Assembly: GCA_049999805.1 (NCBI GenBank)
Contig: JBNGIO010006293.1
Location: 174,171-209,165 of the forward strand
Direction of reading: 5' to 3'
Origin: Folioceros fuciformis
Taxonomy: Eukaryota; Anthocerotophyta; Anthocerotopsida; Anthocerotales
DNA length: 34,995 bases
The notes below the pieces were generated by a model. The model was not told the origin of the DNA. It saw nothing but the letters and a program-made list of their open reading frames with translations, and ran no database searches. Positions within the stretch are counted from its first letter, which is position 1; each line of letters starts with the position of its first letter. Positions 8,820 through 18,151 of the stretch are shown here, in pieces. The position numbers and the translations under genes were made by a program.

Positions 8820-10819
8820 TCACAGTCCATGGACAACAAAGCCTTTAGGTGCAGCACTGAGGAGCCGAGCACTAACACCTCTAAAGGTACACGTGCTTCC
8901 ACTCTTCTCCAACTCCTGCCCTGTCTTGGAATGCCTTTCTATTGCAGCAATTTGTGCTTGCTGACGAAGGTTTTGTCTTGCAGCCCGTACTGGAGGAAGG
9001 ACTAGTGAAGAAGATGCGTCTTCCAAGCACCTGGTCATAACTTCAACAAGTTCTAGGTCATAATCTGCAAACATAACTTCAACATCATCCTCTCCGGGCA
9101 TCATCTTCCAAGGCATCATTATGTCCAGCTGAGAATAGTGGAGTTTTAGCATTCATCTCCATAGCTGCAATTTGAAAATCTGCATCGAATGCTTGCAAAA
9201 TCTTGCAAGTCTGCCACCCTTTGATAAGCATAGCATCCATAGCTTTAACGTGAATCCAAGCCTTAAGTAGCCAATCACACACAAACTTCTTCAGGTTTTT
9301 AATGCTCAAGTCTAGTGCCACTTTCTCTCCCCTTCCTAGCTGATCCATAACAATTGTGGCTATCTACTTGTTGAAATCTTCCTTGAAGGCATGTTTCAAG
9401 GGACGCTGAAGGATAACATCAACTGGTTGGAGTTTGCTAGTGCAGTTTGCGGGAACATATAGCAAGCAAATGAAAGGGTAAGCTTCCTTCATCCATGTAG
9501 TAAACTCAGCAGATGTATGAACGCTCCAGCAATCTATCAACCACACCATTTTTTGCCTTGGGCCAAGCTGAAACTGTTCCACATGCTTGTGATAATATGG
9601 GACTAACACATGCTCAACAAAATGCTTACACGTTGCTATGGTGGACCAATGTGTTTCAGAATAGGTGATGTGGAACTTAGCATCTTTGGCTTCCTTACTC
9701 AGCGAAGGAAGTGAGCTTGCTGTCTTGCCTTGTACAATAATTTGCAAGGGTAAGAGTCCTCCATCCGTTGCAGATGATACAACTGCTATGATCTGTCTTT
9801 TGTCATCCTTTCCTAACACCTTGACGTCCTTCGCTCCTTTCTTCTCCCAAGTGTGTTCGCTCAAAGGCACCAAATGTATGCCCGTTTGGTCAGAATTAAC
9901 CACTAACACTGCTGGAATTGTATAGGCCTTTACAAGGTATGCAATCCGGGACGCCATTCTGGTGCCTTGTGTTTCCCAATCCAAAGGCAACTTGGAAGCT
10001 GTAGTTGTCGTAATCCGGAATGACCAGCCAAGTTCCTTCTTCATGAAAGTCCTAACCGATTGCAAGCTGACCTTGAACCCTCCATGTTTTCCTGTTGTCA
10101 ACAGCTCTAAAGCCCTTGCCTCAACAATACCTCGGATGATAGGCTGCACTATTGGAGCAGACAGCTGTAGCCCTATTGTGTCGGATCTCAATGTAAGAAG
10201 GACATCACAAATTTCTTTTTTCAAGTCTGGATAATCCTCTAACACAGCTAGGTGGTGAAGATTACTAGCAAATCCTATCTTACGTTCAATAGCTCGATTA
10301 ACATGAGGCTTCAACTCACTAGATAAATCCTATCTTATGTTCAATAGCTCGATTAGCATGAGGCTTCAACTCACTAGATAAATCCTATCTTACGTTCAAT
10401 AGCTCGATTAGCATGAGGCTTCAACTCACTAGATAATGTGAACTAATCATTTAAGGTACCACTTGATAACTTTATATATGGACTTTCGCCTCTCACTTTT
10501 CGGTGTGCTGTCTACAAGTAATTCAAAGTTCATGAGATGTTCTTCTAAGATGTTCTTCTAGGGTCTTCATGGCTGCAACAATTGGAGGCCATAAATCATC
10601 TGTAAACCAATTAGTGTATGGACCCCGGTGTTTCCTTTTGTTCTTTCCAACATCTCTTAAAGCTAGGGCAGGACCATCCTCTTCATTAGTGCTTGGAGGC
10701 ACTAATGCTGCAAATATTGTCTTTCTTGGCCTCCGTACAAGACACTTCACAAATGATGCCTTTGGGACCATCCTTGCCAACTCCTCTTCGAACATCAAGC
10801 TCCTCTTCTCCAATTCCAA
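8820..10819 (-). pseudogene. pogo/Tigger-like DDE_1 transposase, inactivated
   Basis: Reading leftwards, an N-terminal piece (10819-10523) contains KRKHRGPYTNWFTDDLW. The main open frame (10314-9364) carries the DDE_1 catalytic core. The first Asp is in VVNSDQTGIHLVPL followed by TWEKKG; the second Asp is in MVWLIDCWSVHTS; the third Asp is in NCTSKLQPVDVILQRPLK. That gives a DDD triad, as in pogo-type elements. A TAG at 9366-9364 interrupts the frame, which then continues MDQLGRGEKVAL to IKGWQTC and stops at 9085; a frameshift leads into an acidic C-terminal tail (to 8820). A 55-bp tandem triplication lies in the coding region between the N-terminal piece and the core and destroys the reading frame. 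No CENP-B-like DNA-binding domain was recognised. Confidence 0.87.
10271..10435. repeat. 55-bp direct tandem repeat, three copies, inside the transposase ORF
   Basis: Copies at 10271-10325, 10326-10380 and 10381-10435 are nearly identical, differing mainly at TACG/TATG and AACATG/GCATG. The unit is not a multiple of three, so the expansion shifts the frame. The core transposase frame reads into the first copy (KPHVNRAIERKIGF), so one copy is original coding sequence and two are extra. Confidence 0.93.
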
Positions 10820-11128
10820 CTATTTCTCCTCAGCATTGATTTTTGTAAAATTTAGAAGGGTCTGCTGGACAAGTGCCATTCTAGCACCTTCCTAATCCAA
10901 GCTGGGAATCATAGAAGAACTACCTACCTATTTAGGTGTAGATGGGTATTTGATTCAGATGTGGAACCTTAATCAAGAAGGAGATAAGTAGGTAGGTACC
11001 TACTAAATCAAGAACGTACCTAATTATAAAATTATATATATTTTTAAACATGCTTAATTATGGAAATTATTTTAGCGTTGCCTAATGGACTACCCTAAAA
11101 AAAATAATCCATTAGACAGAAGTTGCCT

Positions 11129-11148
11129 AATGAATATATCAACTACGG
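11129..11148. repeat. Right terminal inverted repeat of the pogo-like element
   Basis: Reverse complement of 8325-8344 with one mismatch, followed by TA at 11149-11150. Confidence 0.88.
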
Positions 11149-11150
11149 TA

Positions 11151-12705
11151 GACCTCTAAACACATAAAACCCCCTTCAGTCTATATTAGAGTTAATTTAA
11201 ATTACGATTTGAGTGGAAGGGAACTATGTATGTACATATACGAGGCTGCGAAACTACGGCGGATATTTAAAACTGCAGCTGGGAAGAGGAAACTGGCGAA
11301 AGGCACCACATGTGGCTCAGCGCTTGACCTATCACCGGCCGCGCTGTATGCACATCTCTGGCGTGTCATCGTCTTCTTCCCCTTCCTCCGCCAGTCTATG
11401 CCGGGCTCCCTTCTCTTTTCCTCTCCTTCTCCTCTCCTGCCGCCCCTCTTGCGAGACTGGGCTGGACCTGACCCTGCTTTGTCTCAGTCCGCGCAAGGGA
11501 CTTCCAGGGCAAGCCTCTGGCCTCCTCCTGCTTCCGCTGTCCCTGTCGTCAGCGGCTGTCATCCTATCGCCGGTGTCGTCAAGACCGCTCTGAGCTGCCC
11601 GAGGTTTCTGCATCTGCAGCCCGACGTTGCGGTAACGACCAGCGGCCCTGTGGCGGTGGCGGTGGCAGGGCTTGCCCGTAGCTGTGTGCTTGCTTGGAGC
11701 AATTGCGGGTTTGGTTTATCCCTTCCTCGGGAAGAGTAAGGCACAAGATCTGGCCCTGAGGCCCAGCGTTTTCCCCTGTCCTTGTATCCTTTGTCCCGAA
11801 GCGCCTTGGCTCGGCCGTCGGTGCTCTAGAAAGGGGCTTTCTTGTTCTCGTTAGTTCCCCCGGCTGCGTCTCATGTGACTCCATCCCGCTGATCTCCGCT
11901 GGCTGTTCCTCAAGCGGCCGGAAACGAGTCTTGGCTGCCTCGTCTGGTTCTTTTGCGTTGTGATGCACCGAACGAAACCCTTGCCGTAGCATCATCCTTC
12001 CTCTAGGGTTGTGTCCTAGACGGCGAGTTTCGGATCTGGTCTGGAGCCAGAGGGACTCTTTCTTGTCGGATTGCCTCTTCACGGTCTGTATCAGGTTCTG
12101 CATTGCGTGATCGAAGAGAACGGGCCATCATCAAGGGAGCGGTGGTTCATGCAGTACGGTTTCCGTGCACTCTTGCTGTACTCCCTCGACGCTGCAGGTA
12201 GTCGATTTGAACAGGTGGCCGGGTTCGGCGGGATCACCGTATGTGGTGTGCTGAGTATGTGTGACGGGTTTCCCGGGCGCAGTCCCTTGAGTCACTAATC
12301 CTGTGGGACTCTTGCACTGAAAGGCGGTCGGTGCTCGAACGATTGGAGAGGCTGCCTTCACCTTGCAGTACGAATGTTAGGTCAAGAAGCCACTTCACTA
12401 GCAAACTTTTGCCAAGGTCGAAACCTGAGCTAGATGGGCCAAGTTGTCGAAGTCCCTCGAGCTTGTCGAATGCAAAAGCGCATCCACGCTGTAGCAACAC
12501 GGGATCGCCTGCAAATCCTTAGCTCCCCTGCTGATTAGAGTGTGGTCGAATTCCGGGACGTATCTCACGAAATCTCCTCATTGCACAAACTGCATCAGTG
12601 CAGCTTGAATCTGGTGTCATCAAATGTGTGGCTGAAGCGACATTCTTCTGGGGAATTGGTTCGGCTGGTGAATACACTTGCTTTCAGCGTGCTGGTACAG
12701 CTGAA
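11151..12705 (+). promoter_or_regulatory. Probable promoter and 5' leader of the CCCH-6/30-like gene
   Basis: AT-rich DNA to about 11,210 gives way to GC-rich, pyrimidine-rich sequence (notably 11,370-11,460) up to the start codon at 12706. Several open frames on both strands show no similarity to proteins I know. Leader introns are possible but cannot be placed without transcripts. I saw no clear TATA box. Confidence 0.4.
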
Positions 12706-13947
12706 ATGGACGATTTTGATCTTCCTCCAGGATTTGGAGGCCCCTCTTCAGTACGTTCCCACCCTGCCCCTGTAGCACCAGCTCTCCTACAGACCAGGAC
12801 TAAGAGGCCAAGGCCGAGGAAGGTGACATGGGCAAAAGATGAAAAGCTTTTCGAAGTTCGATTGTTTGCGGCGGAGGATGCTCCATATTTGGCAGGTGTA
12901 GGATACCAAGACAGGTTGAAGGCTAAGATGTCGAAGTTCATGCATGCAGCTGATCCTGTTGCTAGGGGCGACCTTCCTCCTGGTTTTGCATATGGACGCG
13001 AAAAGCAGGCACCCAAGAGGATGGTTGATGCAGCTGCAATTGCAGCAGTTGTTCCGAAGGTGGCTTGGCGGCGTCCTCCATTTGTGAGAATGAACGAGTC
13101 ATGGGGAATGATGGCTGGAGAAGCAAGTGAAGAGGTGAAGACTCAGCAAGATCGACAAGTTAGGCTTTTGGAGGCTGTTTATCCACGATCGTCCGCAATT
13201 CCGCATAGCCCAGCTGAGCCTCAGGAGCTTCCGCAGGACATCCAGGATGAGTATATCCCACAAATTCCCCTGGTGCCTGTGGAAGAGGATGCGGCCGAGC
13301 AAGATGAGGCAGCAAGGTTTCCGACGCCGCGGATCGTGAATAATGACGTTGGACGCCTGGGTGTCACCCAGGCTCCTGTTCCTGTGAATGGCACAACTAG
13401 CTATGCTGTTAGTAACGGCATGTTTGGGCAACAACCACCTGGAGCGTGGTTGCCACGGCCTGTGATGCCTCAAGATACGAGCAGAGGGATCGGCTTCAGG
13501 GGGACACCGCCAAACGCTGGCAGTATGGTGTTTCCTCCTGTGTCAGGTAGTATATCTTCAAGTCCCTTGTCGTCCTCCCAGCAAAGCACAGCACAAGGGG
13601 TCCCGAATGCTGCATCGGTTGTCGCTGAGGCTGTTGAGAAGTCACGAGAGGCTGGCAGCCAGATTGACAGTGAGCTTCTTCTGAACATTCTTACCAATCC
13701 TTCATTAATCCAAGCACTCCTAGGCAAGAATGGCGGTGCTGAAGGTCTAAATTTGTCTCAAACAGTGGGTGCTGGTGCACCCCCCTTGCCACACTGTGTT
13801 GGGGGTACTAAGCCTCAGGATAACAGGGCTGATTTTCAGCATTCTGCACCTGCACCTGCATTTGTCCAGCATCCATCTCTACCCCCTCTTGCATATCCTA
13901 CATCGACACAAATGCAGGGTGGGCATGTTTCCACAAGTTGGAGGTGA
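12706..13947 (+). CDS. Zinc finger CCCH domain-containing protein 6/30-like protein, no visible zinc finger
   Basis: A single uninterrupted frame of 413 codons starts at an ATG giving MDDFDLPPGFGG. I chose this start because the conserved block follows it; the frame is open further 5' but without family sequence. It matches the N-terminal and middle parts of plant CCCH proteins 6 and 30: a basic RPRKVTWAKDEKLFEVRLF block (residues 35-54), an LPPGFA motif (about 91-96), a hydrophobic/acidic block with WGMMAGEASEE and RQVRLLEAVYPRSSAIPHSP, an acidic IPLVPVEED stretch, and a C-terminal helix DSELLLNILTNPSLIQALL (about 321-340). The rest is proline-, serine- and glutamine-rich. Family members usually end in one C-x8-C-x5-C-x3-H finger, which I could not find in any + frame for about 1 kb downstream. 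The same frame continues 40-odd codons past the TGA. Relatives are presumed nuclear or RNA-linked; function is not established. Confidence 0.8.
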   Translation: MDDFDLPPGFGGPSSVRSHPAPVAPALLQTRTKRPRPRKVTWAKDEKLFEVRLFAAEDAPYLAGVGYQDRLKAKMSKFMHAADPVARGDLPPGFAYGREKQAPKRMVDAAAIAAVVPKVAWRRPPFVRMNESWGMMAGEASEEVKTQQDRQVRLLEAVYPRSSAIPHSPAEPQELPQDIQDEYIPQIPLVPVEEDAAEQDEAARFPTPRIVNNDVGRLGVTQAPVPVNGTTSYAVSNGMFGQQPPGAWLPRPVMPQDTSRGIGFRGTPPNAGSMVFPPVSGSISSSPLSSSQQSTAQGVPNAASVVAEAVEKSREAGSQIDSELLLNILTNPSLIQALLGKNGGAEGLNLSQTVGAGAPPLPHCVGGTKPQDNRADFQHSAPAPAFVQHPSLPPLAYPTSTQMQGGHVSTSWR

Positions 13948-15063
13948 TATGAGCCTACACTCCGCCACCTATTTTTGTCATCAGCTCCTATCGTCCGCAG
14001 GGCCAACGACTCAGGCATCAGAGTTGAGATCAAGATGTCTATGCCAGGACCTCCAGAATGGCTAACGAGGAATGAAGCATGAGCTGTGGAGGTGATGACT
14101 CTGGAATGCTGGACGTGGGTTATTTGGTCTTATGAAGCTAGTGACTCAAGGAGTGCTCTGGTCAGCTGTTGGTAGTTGAGGAGGAGGAGGAGGGTGCAGT
14201 TTCATTGACATGATAGGATGGAGTGCCCGACTTGAATGGCTGTCAGAAGAACGTCCCTCAATCCGCAGGTGAACTGGACTGGTAGAAGGTGCATGTTCTG
14301 TTTGTATTCTGCTCGGCAACAAGACTCTTGGCCCGTATCTGCAGCTCGGGTCACTACAGGGACTGCTCCTTGTCCTCAAAGTTCTGGTAAGATATTGGTG
14401 GAAAGCTGAAGGCTGGTCTTCTCTGCAACTCAATGCCACTGATTCTCTGGTCTGGAACAAAACAAATCATTGGGCACATCCCAACGTGCTGGGAGGTGAT
14501 GCGCTTGCTCACGGCATGACATTTACGTGGAGTAGCTCAGCTTAGGTGTGATCTGATTTGTCTTGGCCGAAAAGATGTATTTAGTGAACAGAAAACGACA
14601 ATCAACCTGTTCTGCCGAAATGGGCAGGCGGTCTTGGAGGATTTTTATCATCCTGTGCATCCTTGTTCACTCCCCTATGCTGGGCAGAAACTCGTCGCCC
14701 TAGATTGGCTGCTTGCTTGCTTGTAATCCCTCACAGCTGTGTGTGCTATCGGTAGGAGCCCATGGTTTCGACGTTCGTGTTGGGTGTCCTTGTGGTTGTC
14801 ACATTCTGAGTGTACCTACTGCTATTGTAAGGTAGGTTGCACACAGAGCTATGAAAAATCAATGCACTTATCATTCCGGTTACATAGACAAAACTGTCCG
14901 TCCCTTGGTATGGCGTCAAAAATCATTTACTCCTAGATCATTTAGTCGTTTCGTTACTTTCTACGGCCTCATAGGCACCCGCTAGTATCCTGTACACGAA
15001 AGGAGGCGGTTGTCTGGCCACATGGTTGAACGCTCTACGCTTACGCGTACGCCTACGCCCTCG
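13948..15063. other. Convergent intergenic region / 3' UTRs
   Basis: This separates the CCCH-6/30-like gene (+) from the acetyl-CoA carboxylase alpha gene (-), which face each other tail to tail. It should hold both 3' UTRs. The first 130 bases keep the upstream reading frame open after the TGA (for example KMSMPGPPEWLTRNEA, ending at about 14,083), which might be a spliced 3' exon or chance. No other gene was recognised. Confidence 0.5.
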
Positions 15064-17350
15064 TTAGTCGGCATTGACAACGGAAGCAACCGAGATTTCA
15101 CTCTTCAGCTTCGCATCCAAATTGGGCTGCACTCCGTTGGGCAAAAATATTGGTTCCGAGGGAGCGTCACGTTTTTTCATGTTTCTCTTGATGTAGGGAT
15201 CAACTTCCCCAGCCTCGTCTACAGCCCCCATTCTTCGAAACTTGTCTACACGATGCTTCATCAGTGTCTCAGGGTCTAGCACCAGTAGTTCCTGTAAGCC
15301 AGGGGGAATCAGCAAACACACTGAAGCCTACACTGCTGAGCACACGTTCAAGCTGCTTACTCGCATGTATCTCAAAATGGCTTCCTTGATGTTCCTTGAC
15401 GTTTGCTCTGGATTGCTGTGCGCGCCTCCCACAGGTTCCTGTACACCACGCCCATGGTGCTTGGTGAGTTTCCAGCCTCAGCCAACAAAATCGAGGCGCA
15501 GGATAGATAGTAAACAGTAGTCATACCGGAAGAACTTCGTCAACGATTCCCAACTTGTGTAGCTCATGTCCAGTTATTCGCAAAGCCTCCGCAGCCTACA
15601 AAAAACGGAGCGGGCCAAGCAGGCGGGAGATATTAGCTTGCTTGCAGAGTAGTGGTGGGTCCTTACTGATCAACCGCACGACTGTGATTCTTCGAATCAC
15701 CTTGTGAGCAGCCTCTGCTGTCTTCCATAGAATTGCAGCGCACGCTTCAGGACTGCAGCCAATACGTTATTGGTAAGATTCTGGCACCTTTTTTCGGTTC
15801 ACACACTGCACATTGAGCACGGATGACCCTATCCGCAAGAACAGCCAAACGAAACGCACCTTGCTACATAGTAGACGGAATTTTCCAGCATCAACATCTT
15901 GTCACAGCAACCAATAGCGAGAGCACCACCGGAGCCACCTTCTCCTATCACAGTTGTGATGATGGGCACCCGGAGGCCGAACATCTCTCTCAAGTTATGG
16001 GCAATGGCTTCTCCCTGTGCAAAGTATGGATCCGTACACCATCAGTTCTTCATTTGTGGGCAGCTCCAGATGATCCAGAGGGAATGTGCCTCTACTTACT
16101 TGGCCCAGCTCCTCTGCCTTAAGGCCGGCGTACGCTCCTGGAGTGTCAATGAAAGTCAGGATAGGAAACCCGTGATGGTCAGCATGCCGCATCATCCGCA
16201 GGGCCTTTCGATACCTGCAATCGAAATGATGATGAGTTCCAAGACAGACTGTTTTGGCACAGAAGTACGCATCGCATGATAGTTTCATGAAGCTGCAGCT
16301 TGCTGCAGACCATACCCATTGGGAGTTGGCATGGCAAAATTGCGGTAAATGTTCTCTTTGGTATTGCGCCCTTTCTGGTGGCCCATGAACATGAAGCTCA
16401 TTCCTTCAATCTTGCCAATCCCACATACTAATGCTGGATCATCGTACCCACCTCGGTCCCCATGAAGCTCCACCCACTGGTGGCGCGTCCCCGTTGCAGT
16501 CGGTCAGAGAAAGCATTGTGCCCTGGGTGGAAACTAGAGTAAACGCGTACGGCAACCAGGTGCTTACCTTGTCTGTGATGTTCAGTACATGGTCCAGAAA
16601 GGTCGGTCTGTTCGGATGTCGAGCTACGCTAAGTCGTTGAACAGGGGTGAGTTGGGTGTACAAATCGCGTCGGACCTGCAAGCTTAGGCGGATTCCACAA
16701 TCAGGATAGGCTAACTCTTCGTTGCCACTTTCACACTTTCTTCAAACCGAAAGGCCAACAATCCAGCAGCGATTCTGGAGGTACCTGCTCATATTTCTGT
16801 CGCAGCTCCACAACCTGGTCGCTGAAGTCCATACCGGTTTTCTCAGCAAGTTCCGTTATCTGCCAAAGGGAGCCGCAAAATGTTGGAATTTGGAGCCCAC
16901 AGTAAGGAGGAGAACCACGGCCACGCATCACCTTACCTCTCTAATTCTATTCTCCAGATCCACGAGGGGCAGCTCGAAGGGCAGAGTGACCGGCTTGGGC
17001 TTGGATGGCAACGGCTTAAACCTTGACAAGAAGGCCAAAGACCCATCCGGCTCGGCGTCCACATTCAACTTTTCCGGCCACGGATACTCCGTCTCGGAGC
17101 CGGACCTCTTGCCCTTGCGAATTTTCGCGATTGCGATCACGGTCCTGCTGCGACAGACCCTCGCAGCTCTCCCCAGTAGCGGGCTGCCCACAACGACCAC
17201 CTTGCTGCTCACGCCATTCTTGCCGCTGGACAGCTTTGCTGCTCCAGGAGCTGTAGCTGGAGCTGAGACTGAGACTGGAATTTCACGCTGAGCCTCGCTC
17301 CACCGAGCAACATCCCTCACACTGGCCTGCGCTGCACAGAGGCTCTGCAT
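15064..17350 (-). CDS. CAC3: Acetyl-CoA carboxylase carboxyltransferase alpha subunit, plastid (CAC3/accA type)
   Basis: This nuclear-encoded alpha subunit of the carboxyltransferase in the multisubunit plastid acetyl-CoA carboxylase helps make malonyl-CoA for fatty-acid synthesis. Ten exons join in phase with GT-AG introns: 17350-16937, 16859-16785, 16675-16568, 16476-16316, 16214-16100, 16014-15860, 15752-15701, 15595-15527, 15438-15361 and 15291-15064. They total 484 codons plus stop. An in-frame TGA just before ATG 17350 supports the start. Residues 1 to about 85 are Ala/Ser/Val/Arg-rich, like a plastid transit peptide. Clear family blocks follow: [76 protein letters not shown] and the glycine-rich [15 protein letters not shown] (about 312-326). 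The protein ends about 75 residues after EAILRYMR, without the long coiled-coil tail of Arabidopsis CAC3. Its partner beta subunit is usually plastid-encoded. Confidence 0.96.
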
Positions 17351-18151
17351 TGTAGAACACGCACCAAATCACGGGCCCTGCTCAATTCCCACAGAGTCTT
17401 CCGAAATTGGGCACCCAGTGAAACAAGTCAGATGTTCCAGATCCCGGGCAGAGCACTGCCAAGCTCCTCCAGCTGAAGGGGGCGAGTCTGGGGCGGAGTT
17501 AGAAGGTGCAGCCGGTGGCGCTGGGCGCAGCAAATTCTTGAGGGCCTGGCGCAGAAGTCGCACGTGTCTCAACCACTCCGTAATGGGTACAACTACAACA
17601 GCAAGGAAGGGCGAGGGCGACTGGGAGATGCGCGGAGGAGAGGACGGCATTAGAGAGGATGCGAGACAAAAGGTAACGTGGTAAGGCGACATTGGAGCAC
17701 GCAGCATCGTAGGCGCCGCTCTTGGTCGCTGCGGACAAGGCTCAGACGCCATGGCCGATGCCCAATTTTGCCTCAGCCTCGACAATGCATGCAGCCAGGC
17801 CCTCCGGCCGGGGTCCCACCGTCTCACGGCCCCTGGCTGGCCTATTCCCATTTACCATTCGTTTTAATGAACTCTCAGACTACTTGTTGTCGATTCGATT
17901 TGGTCTGTCAGATGCGGCTTCCGTTTGCGACAACCTGTTGCGCGTCTCGAATGTCGCATTAGCATCCGGGATATTTAACATCTTGAACAGTTAAAGCTCT
18001 TGACGAAAGAATCCTCTTACATCCCAAGACATGAGAGATGATATATCTATACATATATATATGAGCACGTATATGCCTCGTTATAGGCTATCGATAGCAA
18101 GACATGCGCCATGACGTTAAATGAATATTAAGAAAACAAAGGCACAGATCA
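17351..18151 (-). promoter_or_regulatory. accA-type gene 5' flank and ABCA gene 3' UTR
   Basis: The part nearest 17,351 is GC-rich and should hold the promoter and leader of the carboxyltransferase gene. The part from about 17,990 to 18,151 is AT-rich with alternating TA runs (18,040-18,075) and should be the 3' UTR and end of the ABCA gene. A minus-strand open frame at 17851-17369 ends in a stop before the carboxyltransferase ATG and has no recognisable domain, so I treat it as non-coding or as an upstream ORF. Confidence 0.45.

Larger units (their letters stand above)
8325..11148 (-). mobile_element. pogo/Tigger-like (Tc1-mariner superfamily) DNA transposon with both ends
   Basis: The left end starts CCGTAGTTGATATAT at 8325-8339. 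The right end carries the exact reverse complement at 11134-11148. Counting one mismatch, the inverted repeats extend to 20 bases. Each end is flanked directly by TA (8323-8324 and 11149-11150), the target duplication typical of Tc1/mariner/pogo elements. The interior, about 2.8 kb, encodes a DDE_1-family transposase on the minus strand. Near the right end GTTGCCTAATG occurs twice (11077-11087 and 11122-11132) with an inverted relative between, possible subterminal transposase-binding sites. The element looks full length but its transposase is broken. Confidence 0.88.

Noticed and set aside
11209-12103. Overlapping GC-rich ORFs on both strands, 5' of the CCCH-6/30-like gene
   Set aside because: They are compositional: stop codons are scarce in GC-rich sequence. 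None has a recognisable domain, and they overlap one another on both strands.
14146-14460. Search for a CCCH zinc finger downstream of 13947 (for example the Cys-rich GRRCMFCLYS near 14,290)
   Set aside because: Cysteine spacing does not fit C-x8-C-x5-C-x3-H and the His is missing.
17369-17851. Minus-strand 160-codon ORF upstream of the carboxyltransferase gene, considered as an extra N-terminal exon
   Set aside because: It ends in a stop before the gene, an in-frame TGA directly precedes ATG 17350, and the ATG-initiated protein already has a plausible transit peptide. No domain is visible in it.
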